Shown here: piece by piece, positions 21,970 through 33,919 of the stretch
Position numbering within the stretch: the first letter of the stretch is position 1
Layout of the letters: each line of letters begins with the position of its first letter
Assembly (NCBI GenBank): GCA_020747065.1
Contig: JAGMVK010000022.1
Span: forward strand, 1,010,292 to 1,074,291
Source of the DNA: Cadophora sp. MPI-SDFR-AT-0126
Taxonomy: Eukaryota > Ascomycota > Leotiomycetes > Helotiales > Ploettnerulaceae
Reading direction: 5' to 3'
DNA: 64,000 nt
Notes under the pieces: generated by a model
Told to the model about the DNA's origin: nothing
Seen by the model: the letters and a program-made list of their open reading frames with translations, nothing else
The model's database searches: none
Program-made: the position numbers and the translations under genes

Positions 21970-22989
21970 TTACTCCTTGGCTACATGAACAACAATTTTC
22001 CCCTTTGCCCTCCCTTCTCTTAACTTCTTAAAAGCTACTGGTACATCCTCAAACTCAAAGACATTATCAATTACACTCCTGACCTTCCCCTCTGCTATCC
22101 ATGTCCCAATTTGCTCGAAATCCTTCCTTGTACACTTCACCTGCACAAAATGAAACTTCCTTGGTCCACCTCCTAGCGCTCGAGGTAATATCAACCTCTT
22201 AGCCACAGTACCTACCGCTCTGAAATTCATTTCCGTGGCAACCTGCATGAAAGCCCCATCCTTCTTGATAAACTTGTCACTACGGTCGTAAAGGCCTGCT
22301 GGCGACCCTGCATTGTCAACGAAAAAGTCGTACACCGGTCCAGATTTCTCTAATTCCGATAGAACGTCCACCTTCTTGTAATCCAACACCTTGCCCGCGC
22401 CGAGGCTTTTACAAAGCTCGACGTTGGCAGTTGAGCAAGTTGTTGTAACCTCGGCACCTCTGATCTTCGCGAATTGGATTGCCCATGTTCCAACCCCGCC
22501 GCTCCCACCATTGATGAAGACCTTTGCTCCTGGTTTGACTGCATGTGGAGGCAGAGACACATACGCAGTAATTGCGGCAATCCCTATAGCTGCAGCGTCA
22601 TCAACTTCGACACCTGTTGGCAGCGGTGCGCATTCCGAGGATGAAATAGTAGTGTATTGACCGAGTGTGCCTTGCCTTGGTGTGCGGCCAAAAGCACCAA
22701 ACACCAGCTGGCCTGGCTTGAATGCGCTGTTCGAATCATGCACTTCAACTACCTGGCCGCAAAAGTCAGAGCCTGGGATAGCGGGAGGCTTAACCATAAG
22801 TGAAGCGATGGGAGATTCAGGGAGCTTGTAGTCGACTGGGTTGAGGGCTGCGGAGAAGACTTTGACGAGTATTTGGTCTTTGGAAAGAGACGACTTTGTG
22901 GGCACAGGAATATTTTGCGTGAGATGGATCGACTTTTCTATGGCACCCTCAATGGCATTATATTGCCACGCCTTCATCGTTGACGCCAT
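21970..22989 (-). CDS. medium-chain (quinone oxidoreductase-like) reductase
   Basis: Single-exon 339-residue protein. It has an N-terminal GroES-like half with AALNPVDYKLPES and IPGSDFCGQVVEV, then the NADPH-binding motif FINGGSGGVGTWAIQFAK near residue 160 and the C-terminal GKIVVHV strand. Zinc ligands of classical alcohol dehydrogenases (the GHE motif) are absent, so this is the zinc-independent quinone/enoyl-reductase branch. Two possible starts lie close together, ATG 22989 and ATG 22977; the first is taken. The length is normal and there are no breaks. It probably reduces an activated double bond or quinone; substrate unknown. Confidence 0.9.
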   Translation of the reverse strand: MASTMKAWQYNAIEGAIEKSIHLTQNIPVPTKSSLSKDQILVKVFSAALNPVDYKLPESPIASLMVKPPAIPGSDFCGQVVEVHDSNSAFKPGQLVFGAFGRTPRQGTLGQYTTISSSECAPLPTGVEVDDAAAIGIAAITAYVSLPPHAVKPGAKVFINGGSGGVGTWAIQFAKIRGAEVTTTCSTANVELCKSLGAGKVLDYKKVDVLSELEKSGPVYDFFVDNAGSPAGLYDRSDKFIKKDGAFMQVATEMNFRAVGTVAKRLILPRALGGGPRKFHFVQVKCTRKDFEQIGTWIAEGKVRSVIDNVFEFEDVPVAFKKLREGRAKGKIVVHVAKE

Positions 22990-23802
22990 GATAAGGAAGC
23001 TTAGAGAATTATCGGAGCAATAGCATTGAGGAGTGATGAATGATGTTTACATATTTCGGCTCGGAGACATTTCAAAGCGCTCGGCTTGTTTTTGAGCCGA
23101 GTTCGATGCTCGTAAATTCGAATGTGGGACTTCGTGCGGTATATTCCGCTCGCCTGAAACTTTAAAAGTCTCGACGGACGAAGGGACAGTTGCTTATTAG
23201 GCTGTAAAAATAAGACCCTTGCTAGTGGTACTACCACACTTCACCGCTGTACCTCTGGAATGATCGCTAGCTTAAGAGTCATGAAAATCGAATCTAGCGT
23301 ACGAAGGATGCGCGGCCAAAAGTAATGATAGTAGCAGGGGTGGGCGCCAAGAAGTACTTAAAACGGCATATCGGTGGCATAGCAACCAGAGTGCGCTGTA
23401 ATTATTTACCCTCATAGACCTTTCAGGCTTACGATCCAGCACACATCCTATGAACACCACTATAAGCTAATCTCCTTCAAGCTTCGCATTGCCTGTTTTG
23501 CTGCTGGGCCAAAGCGCCTCAGATTAAGCGAAACTTGGCGCTCAACCTTGTCACTATCATTACTTTTGGTCGCGTCCTCGGTAGTTGATCGAGGCTTCGG
23601 GCATTAAGCAGACCATGTCAAGGTTTTCAGCTGCAGCGAGGCCGTCGAAAGGCGCTTCGAGGTAGGTCCAGATGAAGGGTTGACAGAGTAAAGATAACGT
23701 CCGGGTCCAAGACCACGTGAACACCAAGACCTTGAGTTTCGCTATAAAGGCCTGTGACCGCTACGAACCACTGTATTCGGTCCCAAAACCTTCCCCACTA
23801 CC
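22990..23802. promoter_or_regulatory. divergent intergenic region
   Basis: About 810 bases between the divergent reductase (minus) and NmrA-like gene (plus), so it must contain both promoters. I see no convincing ORF and no strict operator motif. A Zn2Cys6 regulator lies 2-3 kb away and could act here, but that is only inference. Confidence 0.4.
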
Positions 23803-24575
23803 ATGGCAGCACATATTTTAGTCTTTGGCGCAACAGGCAAGCGCTCCTTTCACGATTTGGATACCTCTTGACTGACATTTTATAGGCCCGACAGGTGTAG
23901 ATTTCTGTGATGCAGCATTGGAGGAAGGACACAAATTGACTCTGTATCTACGCAACCCAGACAAGCTACCACCGAAGATCAGCAGTAACTCGAATATCAT
24001 CGTCATCAGAGGTACTTTGGACGATGTGCAAGGCTTACAGAAGGCCACATGCACTGGTGCTACAATTTTTGTTTCCTTTGCCGGTCCCGCAGCAGGTTCG
24101 ACGGGAACAGTAAGTTTCAAACCCCCTTGTTTACAATTTTTACTTGGGGGTATGCACTAATGGAGAGTTTCAGCCAGTCACGGATGCCATGAAGCTGATT
24201 TTCCCACTCTTAATCGAAAATCACTTCAAAAGGGCGTTGATCCTGGGAACCTGCTCGTTCACGGCGCCAGAAGATAAAGGCGCCTTGAAGTGGAAAATTT
24301 CGACTGCACTCATCAAAATAATCGGCGGTTCGGCTTTCCAAGAATTCCAAGGCTTAGGAGCATTCCTCTCATCCCAAGATGTGTTGAAGATTAAGTGGAC
24401 TCTTTTCCGTGTCCCTTTTCTGGGAAACGGTCCAATTGCTCCCGTGAGTGCCACCTACACCGGGACGGGACAGGATGGCATGTTCTTGACAAGGAAGAGT
24501 ATTGCCGCTTGGGTGCTAAAAGAGATGGGCGGGGGGTCTGAATGGATTGGGAAAACGCCTCTCCTTAGCAACTAA
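23803..24575 (+). CDS. NmrA-like NAD(P)-binding Rossmann protein
   Basis: Three exons: 23803-23836, 23886-24109 and 24174-24575, giving 219 residues. The glycine-rich motif GATGPTG (residues 9-15) is split by the first intron. That intron begins GCAAGC and ends TATAG, with TTGACTGAC as a plausible branch site: a GC-AG intron of 49 nt. No GT donor gives the frame. The second intron is GTAAGT..CAG. The protein is short for an NmrA/atypical SDR but carries the family's N-terminal fold and no YxxxK, like NAD(P)H-binding proteins with regulatory or reductase roles. The frame is intact. Confidence 0.85.
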
Positions 24576-25195
24576 GGGTAAGATTTCTGATATTTGTGAT
24601 ATAGTAGTGTGAGTGATCCGTGCACATTGACTAGCACTAGCACTACGCGCATAGGGATTTCTTCTTCCGTAGTATAGAATCAATACAACAACATCTATGT
24701 TTTTACCAAGGAGATCACACTGTGCTTGATCCTTTGACAAGTAGACATGTTTAATGCTTCGATCAAGTAGATGTCAATCTGGATGCCATTGCGCCTACTG
24801 CCTCACCCTCGTTGGGATAGTCAGATTTTGCGGGGTTGGTTCAGATAGACTTCTCTACGAAGTTTGGCAATTGAGCTAGCAATTCAGCTTTTGTCATAGG
24901 AACATGATAGAAAAGGAGCTTATAGATTCGTTTCATTCAGTTCATCTAGTGCTTTCTCCCGACGTATCTGAAGACCGACACTCTCCAATCAGGTTCCTTG
25001 TCCGTCCAAGAAACGCAAGAGGGTAGTCGAGGGTCCCCAGAACAATGCTTAAGAGCCGAGTCGCATTGCAGACTCCGCAATCTTGGCACCCGATTCCCCA
25101 ATGTTACGTTGAACCCCGCAGTTCAGTTAATCCCTCTTTTCCACCTAGTCCAAATGCTCTCACGTTTCCTGGACCTAGGTTCTAAGAGGAGATAA
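24576..25195. other. intergenic, no recognisable gene
   Basis: About 620 bases between convergent ends of the NmrA-like gene and the transcription factor. No ORF with recognisable content. Confidence 0.4.
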
Positions 25196-26898
25196 CTACT
25201 CTCCCGTCTGATTTATGGCCTTTAGCATCCGTGGGGTAGTATCCTCGTCGAGCAATTTCAGATAGCGTACTATAAGTGATTAAAACTAATTAGCCAAACG
25301 TTGTCAGTCGCTTCACGTACCTCCAGCATGCCATCGCTGGCTTATCAACCTCAGAGTATTTCGGAGAGATCGCAACGACTGAACACTTTTCTTTGAGTCA
25401 TTGCCCATTCTCAATTTCTCGGTGAAAATAGCAGCAGCTTTGTAAACAAGATAAGTGACAAATGGCGTCAGGGGACGAGTGTTGCTAGCCACCTGGCCTT
25501 CGTGAAATAGCTCAGTCGTCTTCAATATATCCTCGAGCAGAGACTCTAAAGCAACCGCCGCGGGAGCCCGACATTGTCTTGCTTCCTCATCACTAGAACT
25601 TCTCCTACTTCCTTTCTCAAAAGAGAGAAGCAGTGCGCTAGTAGTAAGTGAGCTTCAGATCGATAGGAGGATATCAGGGAAGACTCACGTACTGGAAATT
25701 GCTAGGCTGCTCGCATAAAGCCATGACTCATGTTGATTCTCACGGCGCACGAGCGCCTCAAAAGATGTAAGAGTTTTCACAAGTATTGTCATCTCTTCGA
25801 CATTAAATGACTGTTGTGATAACGGCTCATAAAGAGCTATATGTAGTTTGTCTAAAAGCGCTGAGGCATCGAAAAGTAATGAAATTGGGGGAATTTCTGT
25901 TTGAGCTATCTTAGGAATGGATGAATCGATGATTTGAGATAGGTTAGGAAGTGTTCTGCCTCTTGTAATAGGTGGCCATTTCCCATTTTCAATCGCAATA
26001 TGTCTTCGATTACGATGCAGACAAGTCAGCATAACACTTCCCACAGAGCATACGTCGAAGAAGATTAGTGGCAACTGACCTGTCAACCACTAGGATAGCG
26101 CACCAGGTCATCATGTATTCCTGTCTTTGCTCAACCGTACCCTCATCTTTGGACTTGTACGGGGATTCGTCTTGTTCTGCAGAAACGGCGAGTGCATCCG
26201 CAGCTCTGACTGTAGAGCTGACTGATATCCAGGCCGCCGGGTATTGGCCATGTAGTAGTTCGAACAAAGTAATCAACAGCCTTGATTGGACCATTTCAAG
26301 AGAACTGAATCCTGCCCTTTCTAGCACCGATAGCCAGCTCTTACCCGAAAGGTAGAGAGTCCTGAATGAAAGCGACGAGTTCTTGTCTCCATCTGAAGGC
26401 TCAGGACTAGTACTCAACAAAAAGATGGTAAAGCATAAAAATACAAATTCGACACCTGCATCAATCCATGTCACCGGAAGTCTTTCGCGCAACGCGCTGT
26501 CCGAAAAGATAGGAAACCACGGATGAATTACACGACGATAAATTGAGAGAATATCTCCAGGTTCATTACCCGAGAGTCCCTGAGTGATCGCCGTCTTGAT
26601 ATGAGACAGCAGAAACACCTCGTCGTTCAGAGGAAGATCGGAAAGAAGATCTCCAGCCGCAGCTGACACGTCTGCAGAGTTGGGTGGCGTTGTGAGTTCG
26701 TACTCGCAGCTGTGGTTGCTACTACACAAAAAGCTATCAGCGTCCTATCTTCATAATAGGTAAGTGCCCCGGGGTAGAGAGATTGCTGAATTTGGAGGGT
26801 ATCAATCACCGAGTACAGAGTGAGCATTTCGGTCGAAGCTTGTCGCATTTTCTCTTATGGGTTCTGCAGCGTGTGCATGATTGTTTCGTCGCCGCCAT
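25196..26898 (-). CDS. Zn(II)2Cys6 transcription factor
   Basis: Five exons on the minus strand: 26898-26810, 26721-26080, 26003-25689, 25577-25321 and 25269-25196, totalling 459 codons including the stop with every phase consistent. The zinc cluster is complete: Cys 8, 11, 18, 25, 28 and 35 in CTRCRTHKRKC, then KCSLC and NHSCEY, spacing CX2CX6CX6CX2CX6C. The first intron lies between the fifth and sixth Cys. The middle part is the fungal transcription-factor domain (HPWFPIFSDSALRERLP; WISVSSTVRAADALAVS; MMTWCAILVVDR). It is a likely local regulator of the adjacent redox genes; that role is inferred from position only. Confidence 0.88.
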
Positions 26899-27192
26899 AC
26901 TCCGCACTGTCCGCAAATGTAGAAATGATGGTGTACAAGTGAGGTATCAAGTCTACTGTACTGTGCGGGCATCGGCGAGGGCATGAAGTGTAGATGTCAG
27001 GATAAGGTTTGCGCCGCAGCCCACGGTTGCCAAGGCCGCCACAATTTGTCCGCACACGCTAGTAATTTCCGTATTTCCGTACAATCAATCGCAGGATTAC
27101 TCTTGAGATAACTTGACGCCTTCGATGCCCCTCCAGGTGAATCCAGCAAGCTATTTGCGGATTAGAAATGAAAGTTCCTCGTCTCTTCTCTG
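26899..27192. promoter_or_regulatory. upstream region of the Zn2Cys6 gene
   Basis: About 290 bases between the transcription-factor start and the 3' end of the next minus-strand gene. It presumably holds the factor's promoter; no specific site identified. Confidence 0.35.
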
Positions 27193-27545
27193 CTATGTGC
27201 ATAGATGGTGGCAAGATTGAGTAGACAACAAGAAAATGAACTGAAGCAAACGTTAGGATCCTTTCGCTTTTAGGGAATATCACTGACGGGATTGAGAAAG
27301 ATCACCTCTATTCGAATTACAGCCTTGCGTGGATTTACTTGGTCCCTTAACAAGTCGCGGATCACGTACAATATCATCACACCCACCATGAGGATCAAGC
27401 AGCACATGGCGCTGTAGACCAGTACGACCAAATCGCTCACCCAAGCATCAGAAAACCATTTTGCAAGTTGAAGTTCAGCGAAATGTTGATCTGCGAGTCC
27501 ATTGATCGTCAACGATGCTTGTCTTATGCTGGCGATGATGCTATA
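27193..27545 (-). CDS. small membrane protein, start unresolved
   Basis: Exon 1 runs to 27288 and exon 2 is 27240-27193, joined by a canonical 47-nt intron (GTCAGT, branch CCTAAC, acceptor TTCAG) that keeps the frame. Exon 1 has one strong hydrophobic segment, LVVLVYSAMCCLILMVGVMI, followed by a basic loop (RDLLRDQVNPRK). The frame is closed upstream by TAG at 27546-27548, directly preceded in frame by ATG-TCA-ATC-TGG. So the gene either begins on an unseen exon or carries a nonsense mutation at codon 5. Family not recognised. Confidence 0.45.
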
Positions 27546-27549
27546 CTAC

Positions 27550-30196
27550 CAGATTGACATGGCGCGTAACTTTGATAAGGCAAAAAGGTTCCTGATAGGT
27601 TCAGAAAGAGCTTCCAGCTAGCACCTTCAAGCGAAATATTAATTTGCCGATATTGCAGCTGGGCATAATCTCTCCTAGACAAATCTCGCGACAAGTTCCA
27701 AGCTCTACAAATACATCTCGCTGGCTCTGATACTCGCCAATCTAATCAATGTGATTTATTGACTATCTTGCATTAGATAGAATTTAGCGAAATGTTTTCC
27801 TATGGGTCAACTTTGCCTAGAACGCTTTGACTAGGCTGAAAAATACCACTTACGTGGGCGAAGTGCATTCAAAGGCTCTGTTCGCTGCTAGATATTGTTA
27901 TTAAATGATATCTTCGACGTCTCTGATGATTTTACACGTATGCATCGGTAGCGCCGTGTCAGCTTCGAGCCAATATATTCAAGTGGCAACGTACATAGTG
28001 ATCGTGGCGAGCTTCGAATAATTATTTTCTGGCTATCTCTTTATCCCATTGGCACTACTATATGGTAGGTTTGAGGGTAAGTCTTTCAAATCCGTGTGAT
28101 GGTAAGAATCCATCGTTGCATCCTTGACTTGTTCACTGAGACACGGGTCAGCTCGGAATCGATTAATCGCTTGAGACAACTTCTGTCAATCAACACTTCG
28201 CTTTTTCATTCTGTTACTAATGATTTTCTCATAGATGAAGATTCTTTTGGATTAATTGAAATTGAGCGCCGTGTTAATCTCTGACCAACATTACCTACGA
28301 CCCAGACTGCTAGTCCACGGCCCTCTCAACCAGGTATCTCTTCTCAACAAGAGCATTTATAATTCTTCTCTAGATACGTGAAGACCTAAAAGTCTATAAA
28401 TATCGCTTATTCTTTGCACCTATCAGGTACATCTTGAAATGGCCAAGGGATTCCCTGAAGATATGTGCGAGACAGGCAATCCGGATAGCTGGTCTGCTCG
28501 AGATTTATTTCCTCGACCGCGCTTGTCCTTCCTGTTTGATCTTTGGACAAAATAGATTTCTTTTGGTCGACAGGACCCATCATTCTTCTTGCATTGCCGT
28601 TCAGTTCAAGTGCTAAAGATGACAGCGACCTGGAGCCGGCGCAACGGTTTCACAGTTTGTAGACAACAGTACGATGAATTTGATGCGTTCTCAAATCAGC
28701 TAAATGCAGTCAGTAAAACTGATAGGCATAATTTGAGAAATAACAGTGATGTGTTTAATCAGCATGAACCCCAGTACAGACCGCAATAGAAAGTCGAATC
28801 AGTCGCGAGTCAACCCAGGGACCACAGGTAAATTACCCCACAACACCTCTTGTACAAGAAGCACGCTCGGCCATAGTAAATGTATACTCTCCGAAATATC
28901 ATCGAGTGGATTCCAACCTCCCTCGAATGATGAGAAGTTCCTTGCTCTCGTTGTGTTTGACTTTGGTTAGTAGAAGAGAGTTGTGAGAGTCATCGGAGTC
29001 TCTTACGATGGGCTCATTCTTACGTGGGGACTCTGTAGTGTGTTAGTCTATCCAATCCAAGGCAGTCCCTCAACTCGTCTCTCTACTCCGTTCGGCAATG
29101 CTAAGTCTAGATTAGCGAAGCTCTCGAACTGCCAGGTTCAGAACTTCGCGTTGCGACCAATATCTGGGGCTACCATTCAACCAGAGAGAGCTCGAGCGAG
29201 TCTGGGTACAGCCAATCTTCTTTCCCTGGTAAGCTACCAAAGCATCCTTAGAGCCTCAAATTTTTTTTCGAAATAATTAATTCATTTGAGGCTATATTAA
29301 ACTCTTTCGACCATCTGATACAGTACAGTGGGCAGTGGACAATAAAACTTCGGGCTTATCCGCGCCGCTTCCAAATTTCTTTTCAGCAAAAGAAGGTCAC
29401 CTCAGCTTTTCACACACGATGGCAATTTTTATAAGCTAACATAACCAGGGCATAAGGTGGATGTAAGTTATTATCACCAACCCCATTTTTTGATCTGGAT
29501 CGTTGATGTTCAGTCGCCGTAAGCGGGGGCGTGATGGCATTGGCTTGTGACCAAGTCGACAGTCCTAACGACGTGTATCGCATGCTTTTGACGTAAGACA
29601 ATACGGTGTAAGGCGAGGGAGGGGCGGTCATCAGTGTCTTGAGAGTGCTCTGATGGAATTTCAGTCGCTGGATATAGTCCTTCGATGACGAGCGGAAAAT
29701 TAGAATGAAGCACAGAGGCAGTAACTTGAGATAATCTTCGGCTAGAATTATCGCATGCTTGTTTAGATCTACTCAATCTCAGCTTTAGATGATCGCGCTA
29801 AGGAATTGCCTGGACCCCAAACACGAAGTTGAAGGCAAGTCTTGGTTGACCAAAACGAGCCCAGCGAAGGTAACAAATCGGATTTCAAATGCGTGGTTGT
29901 AGGAGTCCCACCCCCATCAATATAAATTCAAAGATCTTTATGGATAGTTGTAGTTGTGTTCTAAAGTAGGTGTATGGGCATTGGAGTTCAAAGTGTTATG
30001 GTACCACTTTACCCACCCTCGCGCAAGCTTCCGATGCAGTGCTTCGATAGCTAGCTATGATACCATTGAATCTCGAATAACTATAATGAATAAATCACTG
30101 CCTCTAGTGTTTTGTTAAGACGATAGTTCATCTACATGTCGATGATGTTCTTGCTGGGTTCCTGCCCTTTTTACCGCCCTCATTATCAAACGAACC
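27550..30196. other. no recognisable gene over 2.6 kb
   Basis: Normal to slightly AT-rich sequence. All open frames here (28096-28284, 28434-28616, 28983-29276, 29410-29776 on the minus strand) are short and without recognisable domains. No repeat family seen. Confidence 0.4.
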
Positions 30197-31506
30197 TTGC
30201 ATCATGTACAAATCGATCCGAAGCCATACGTTAAGGGGTCCACGCATTATTCTCGACAGTCCTCGACCCCCATATCTCATGTCACCCAACTCAATATTTC
30301 TGCATTTCCTCACATCGACTTAATGCGACGACCACCGGACGTTGCATTTCCTCTACGAGTTTCTGCGAAACCGCTGTCACTCTTTGGCGATATGCAGAAC
30401 TATACCGAATGGCTATCTAGAACCTTGGCGAGCGAGGCTATGCACAGACAAGAAGAACATCCAGCCTTTCTTCCAGTCGATCCATCCTTGGTTCTTCAAA
30501 TGTTTCGATTTGAAGGATCTGAGCAGTCCCATCCTCGTCTAGACTGTGTTTTAGCTGTCAACGAATATTCTAGTTCAGATCAAGAAGAATGAATCCAGCT
30601 CGAGGGTAGAATGAAAGCATGTTTCAGTTCCTCTCGTTCATGTGTACTTACTGACGGTGGCAGACACTAAACCCCCACCAGCGCGACTCGGCGGATTCGC
30701 CGTTTACGTCCTCGTCTGACCATAATCTGCACGAAGCATGGACACATTCAAACCCGGCTGAACCTCCTCCTGCCGCCGGAAAAGAACACTCTATAACTGA
30801 TCATGCTAGACGCGCCAACACCACAATCCTTCATAAAACCCGACAGGATGATGGGGTCACATCTGCCAGTCCCGAAACAGCAGCAACAGTTTCGGGATCA
30901 CTTCAAGTCGACCAAAGGTTGCATGCTGTTGCTCAGATTTTAGCCCAGTTATCAGATGCGCGGGATCCCGAAGCCCCTCAAAACGAAACCATGTCTGTTC
31001 AACCAGTTCATCAAATTCCTTCGCCACCGTCTCCGCCCAACCCGGCGTCGAACTACAGCTTAGAGACTACTGAACCTCCTCAGCAACTCACACCAAAGCC
31101 TCACGCTACCGTCCCAGCATCTCATAATGAGACCGTCGCAGTTGTAGACATTCAAATCTCCAAACCATCAGCGTTGTTCCAACTTGTTTTGCCCTCATGG
31201 GACCCTACCGAGGGTTTGTCAAAGCAGCTTACAGATCGCGTAGCTTTAATCTTCTCGGTTGCCTCTATAACCTCATTTATTGATATGCATGACGAATATT
31301 CTATGCAATCGCTCCTCTTGCCGGAAACCTCGTCTGACCACCAAACCCAGCTTCAGATGCATTTGTACATCTTAAACCACGGCCATTCCATTTTGTATGA
31401 TTATGATCAGCTCGTGAGTCGTGCAAATTCCCTTCAAATTACACAGAATTCTAAGCTCGAATTACCTCCTGCTGGCACGCTAAGTGGCCTATTCTTACTC
31501 AAGTGA
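30197..31506 (+). CDS. hypothetical protein, exon structure uncertain
   Basis: Two long open frames: 30197-30592 (first ATG 30323, MRRPPDVAFPLRVSAKPLSL) and, after an AG at 30662-30663, 30664-31506. The second is Pro/Ser/Gln-rich at first (HQIPSPPSPPNPASNYSLE) and then compact (LPSWDPTEGLSKQLTDRVALIF). No GT donor joins them cleanly in phase before the TGA at 30590, so the gene may be broken there. Family not recognised. Confidence 0.4.
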
Positions 31507-32685
31507 TTCCTACTTGGGCCGAGGTCAATTCGGCAGCTTCTAACGCTGATGGTGCCGGAGAACTAATCCGCTCCCTTGCTACGTGACATGGCCCGATTTG
31601 GGTGGTCTTCCCCGCCGGAACCATCAGATTGGCCTTTACTCTTATCGCCTAATTCTAAGAGGGCCTTACTGGAGCTCTTCCCTAATTTACCAAATGAGAA
31701 ACATGTTGATCTGATGTTAGCAGAAGTCATCGCGGTGTCATTATCCGCGAGTATCACTTCTGAAGTCAAGAATGCCATTGGATTCGATAGAATATTCGTT
31801 GAGTACTTCCTTTCCAGGTTTTATATCTTTTACAGGGAGGGATTTGTACTTCGTGATGGATCAAAGAGAAGTACTATGCGTAAGGGAAAGCGAAAACGCT
31901 CGGCTAAAGCGACCGATTGAGGACCAATATCAGCTCCCCAATCATTGGTCTCTCCTGGCTTGCCCGTCAGAGCCATGTCCATCAGGAGAACGCTCCTGTC
32001 GAGACCGTTCACCCCACAGAGAAAAATATGCCAGCAAAAGACGACAGGTTCTACGGCTATCATCTTCGGCACAACGTTACCTGTTACCTGTTCGATCTTA
32101 TCCGTCCTCTTCGACCCGTCCAAAAAAAAAGCCTTGGGGTCCTGCTCTTCGAAACATTCGTCCTCCAATTACTCATTTCACAACGTGACAACATTTCCCC
32201 GTTGGGTTTCTGGAAGCAAGATTGCCATTTCAATGCACAGATATTCATGGCGAGCACCTGAAAAGCAGATTCTAATTCTGCCATTCTTCTGTCTCAGCCA
32301 GTTGTGTTGTTCTGGTTTCTCTGCCTCTCAGTTGAGCCAGTTGCTCGAACGCCAAGAATTGATCGAAGCAATGGTTGCAAGCTGCCTCTACAATCTTAGG
32401 TGTCTGTATGGCATGTCCTTGGTATATATCTCCTGTATGATGGTAGTCAATGCAATCCGCAACCTTGATGGTTGCTGCAGCCTGATCGTAGGTCACCCTC
32501 TTGATTGCAATCTACATCTATACGCGGGTATTGCATTGTTGACATTTTCACTGGCAGCCTGGAACTGGGTCATGATTGCATTCTCTGCATATCAGATGGG
32601 CGAACCTCCGCCGCTTGTAAAACCGCAGCAATGGGATCCTCCACCGTACGGCCCAAAACACAACCCTCCACGGAGTTCATCGTAG
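31507..32685 (+). pseudogene. unrecognised coding remnants
   Basis: Protein-like stretches in shifting frames. The first is WAEVNSAASNADGAGELIRS after 31510. The second is an ORF from ATG 31588 (MARFGWSSPPEPSDWPLLL) to 31920. The third is a frame ending at 32685 with hydrophobic segments (LYGMSLVYISCMMVVNAIR; YAGIALLTFSLAAWNWVMIAF) and a proline-rich tail. They may be one decayed membrane-protein gene or several. No family recognised. Confidence 0.3.
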
Positions 32686-32874
32686 TGACACTTTTCGTCG
32701 AAGATGTAATGGCCGGCCCCGTGTAGCGTCTGCTCGTCGCAACATAACTTGCGCCTTGCGAAGTTTCCCTGCGTCCGCTTAGTACCATCCTCCACTGCCA
32801 CTTGACCGTTCATCCGTGATATCTTCTTCTCATGGCTTCTATTGCCACCTTCGAAATCATCTACAGCAACACCA

Positions 32875-33919
32875 ATGCCAACCACGATCCTCGAAGAGTT
32901 CACCTTCTTTTCTAAGTTGGCCTTGGAGCTACGCCTCCACATTTGGGACTCTGCCACTGAGGCTAGACTCTTGGAGATCTTACCCTATACTGGTAGATGG
33001 AACGGTCGCTGGAAAGGTGCAAACAGAGTGATGCTGGAAACTGGTGATGACGGAGGTTTCAGAAACCCGGCTTGGTTGGATGTACTTCGCCTTCCGCAAT
33101 TCCCCCCCCCCCTTCCATACCTGTCAAGAGTCAAGAAGCCACTATCTAAAGAAGTATGAACTTCTCCCAGTCCTCCATGATCCTTTGGGCAATACAGGAT
33201 ACATCTTCTACAACAGCCAAATCGACACCATCTACGCATCCCATCCACATTTCGAAGAAATTTAGGACTTCATTGACCAGTTCCCACCAGCATCAGCAGT
33301 CAAACGCCTCGCTCTGAGTTTAGATCCTGCTATGGCTCACTCATCCGGCATGATGACGGTGGAGCAGGCAGCAAGATTCCACAACGAATGTCGTTTCAGC
33401 TGCGATGTCGAGTCAACGGGCTCCCAAAAGAGCATCACAAAAGCAATCACCCGATGTGGTCTCCTAGCTTATCCTCATCATCGCCTGTCTGTCGACAATG
33501 GACCAACACGCCCGCAAAATCTCATCATTGGCTCTGTGATAAAGATTCGGCCAAAATTCCATGCCCTTCGCTCAGACCTCCGTCATCTCTACCAGTCTAC
33601 CCATAAGAAGTGGAATGTCGCCCTTGTTGCCAAAAAGGCCACCACCGATGCTTTCTGGTATCCCACCAAACAAGCAGCCGAGAATGCCAAGAACCGTATC
33701 AGGGAATGGGAAGACCTGCTTGAGCAAGCCAAGGCACAGGGCATCCCAGATTGTGCTGTTGATGAACTCTCCAGATCTGAAGATGGAGGCATCGACGGAA
33801 CCGTCGAGGGACGCCCGTGCTTGGCTCTACGAAGCATACTCGTCCACAAACAGAACGACAGACTAAGTAGGAACTTACGTCTTACTCTCACCCGACTGCT
33901 TCCAATTTTCGACATCTAA
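32875..33919 (+). pseudogene. 2EXR-domain protein, broken
   Basis: Starts at ATG 32875 with EEFTFFSKLALELRLHIWD, the signature of the fungal 2EXR family. The frame is lost at a run of 11 C (33102-33112), where the product switches to CQESRSHYLKKYELLPV, also typical of the family. A TAG at 33263-33265 then interrupts HFEEI / DFIDQFPPASAVKRLALS, after which the frame stays open to 33919. A further frame change near 33800 is possible, because an overlapping frame gives DARAWLYEAYSS and a stop. The C-run break might be a sequencing artefact; the TAG is not easily so explained. Function of the family unknown. Confidence 0.7.

Noticed and set aside
28096..29776. Several ORFs of 60-97 codons on both strands
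   Set aside because: Short, overlapping, without domains or coherent splice sites.
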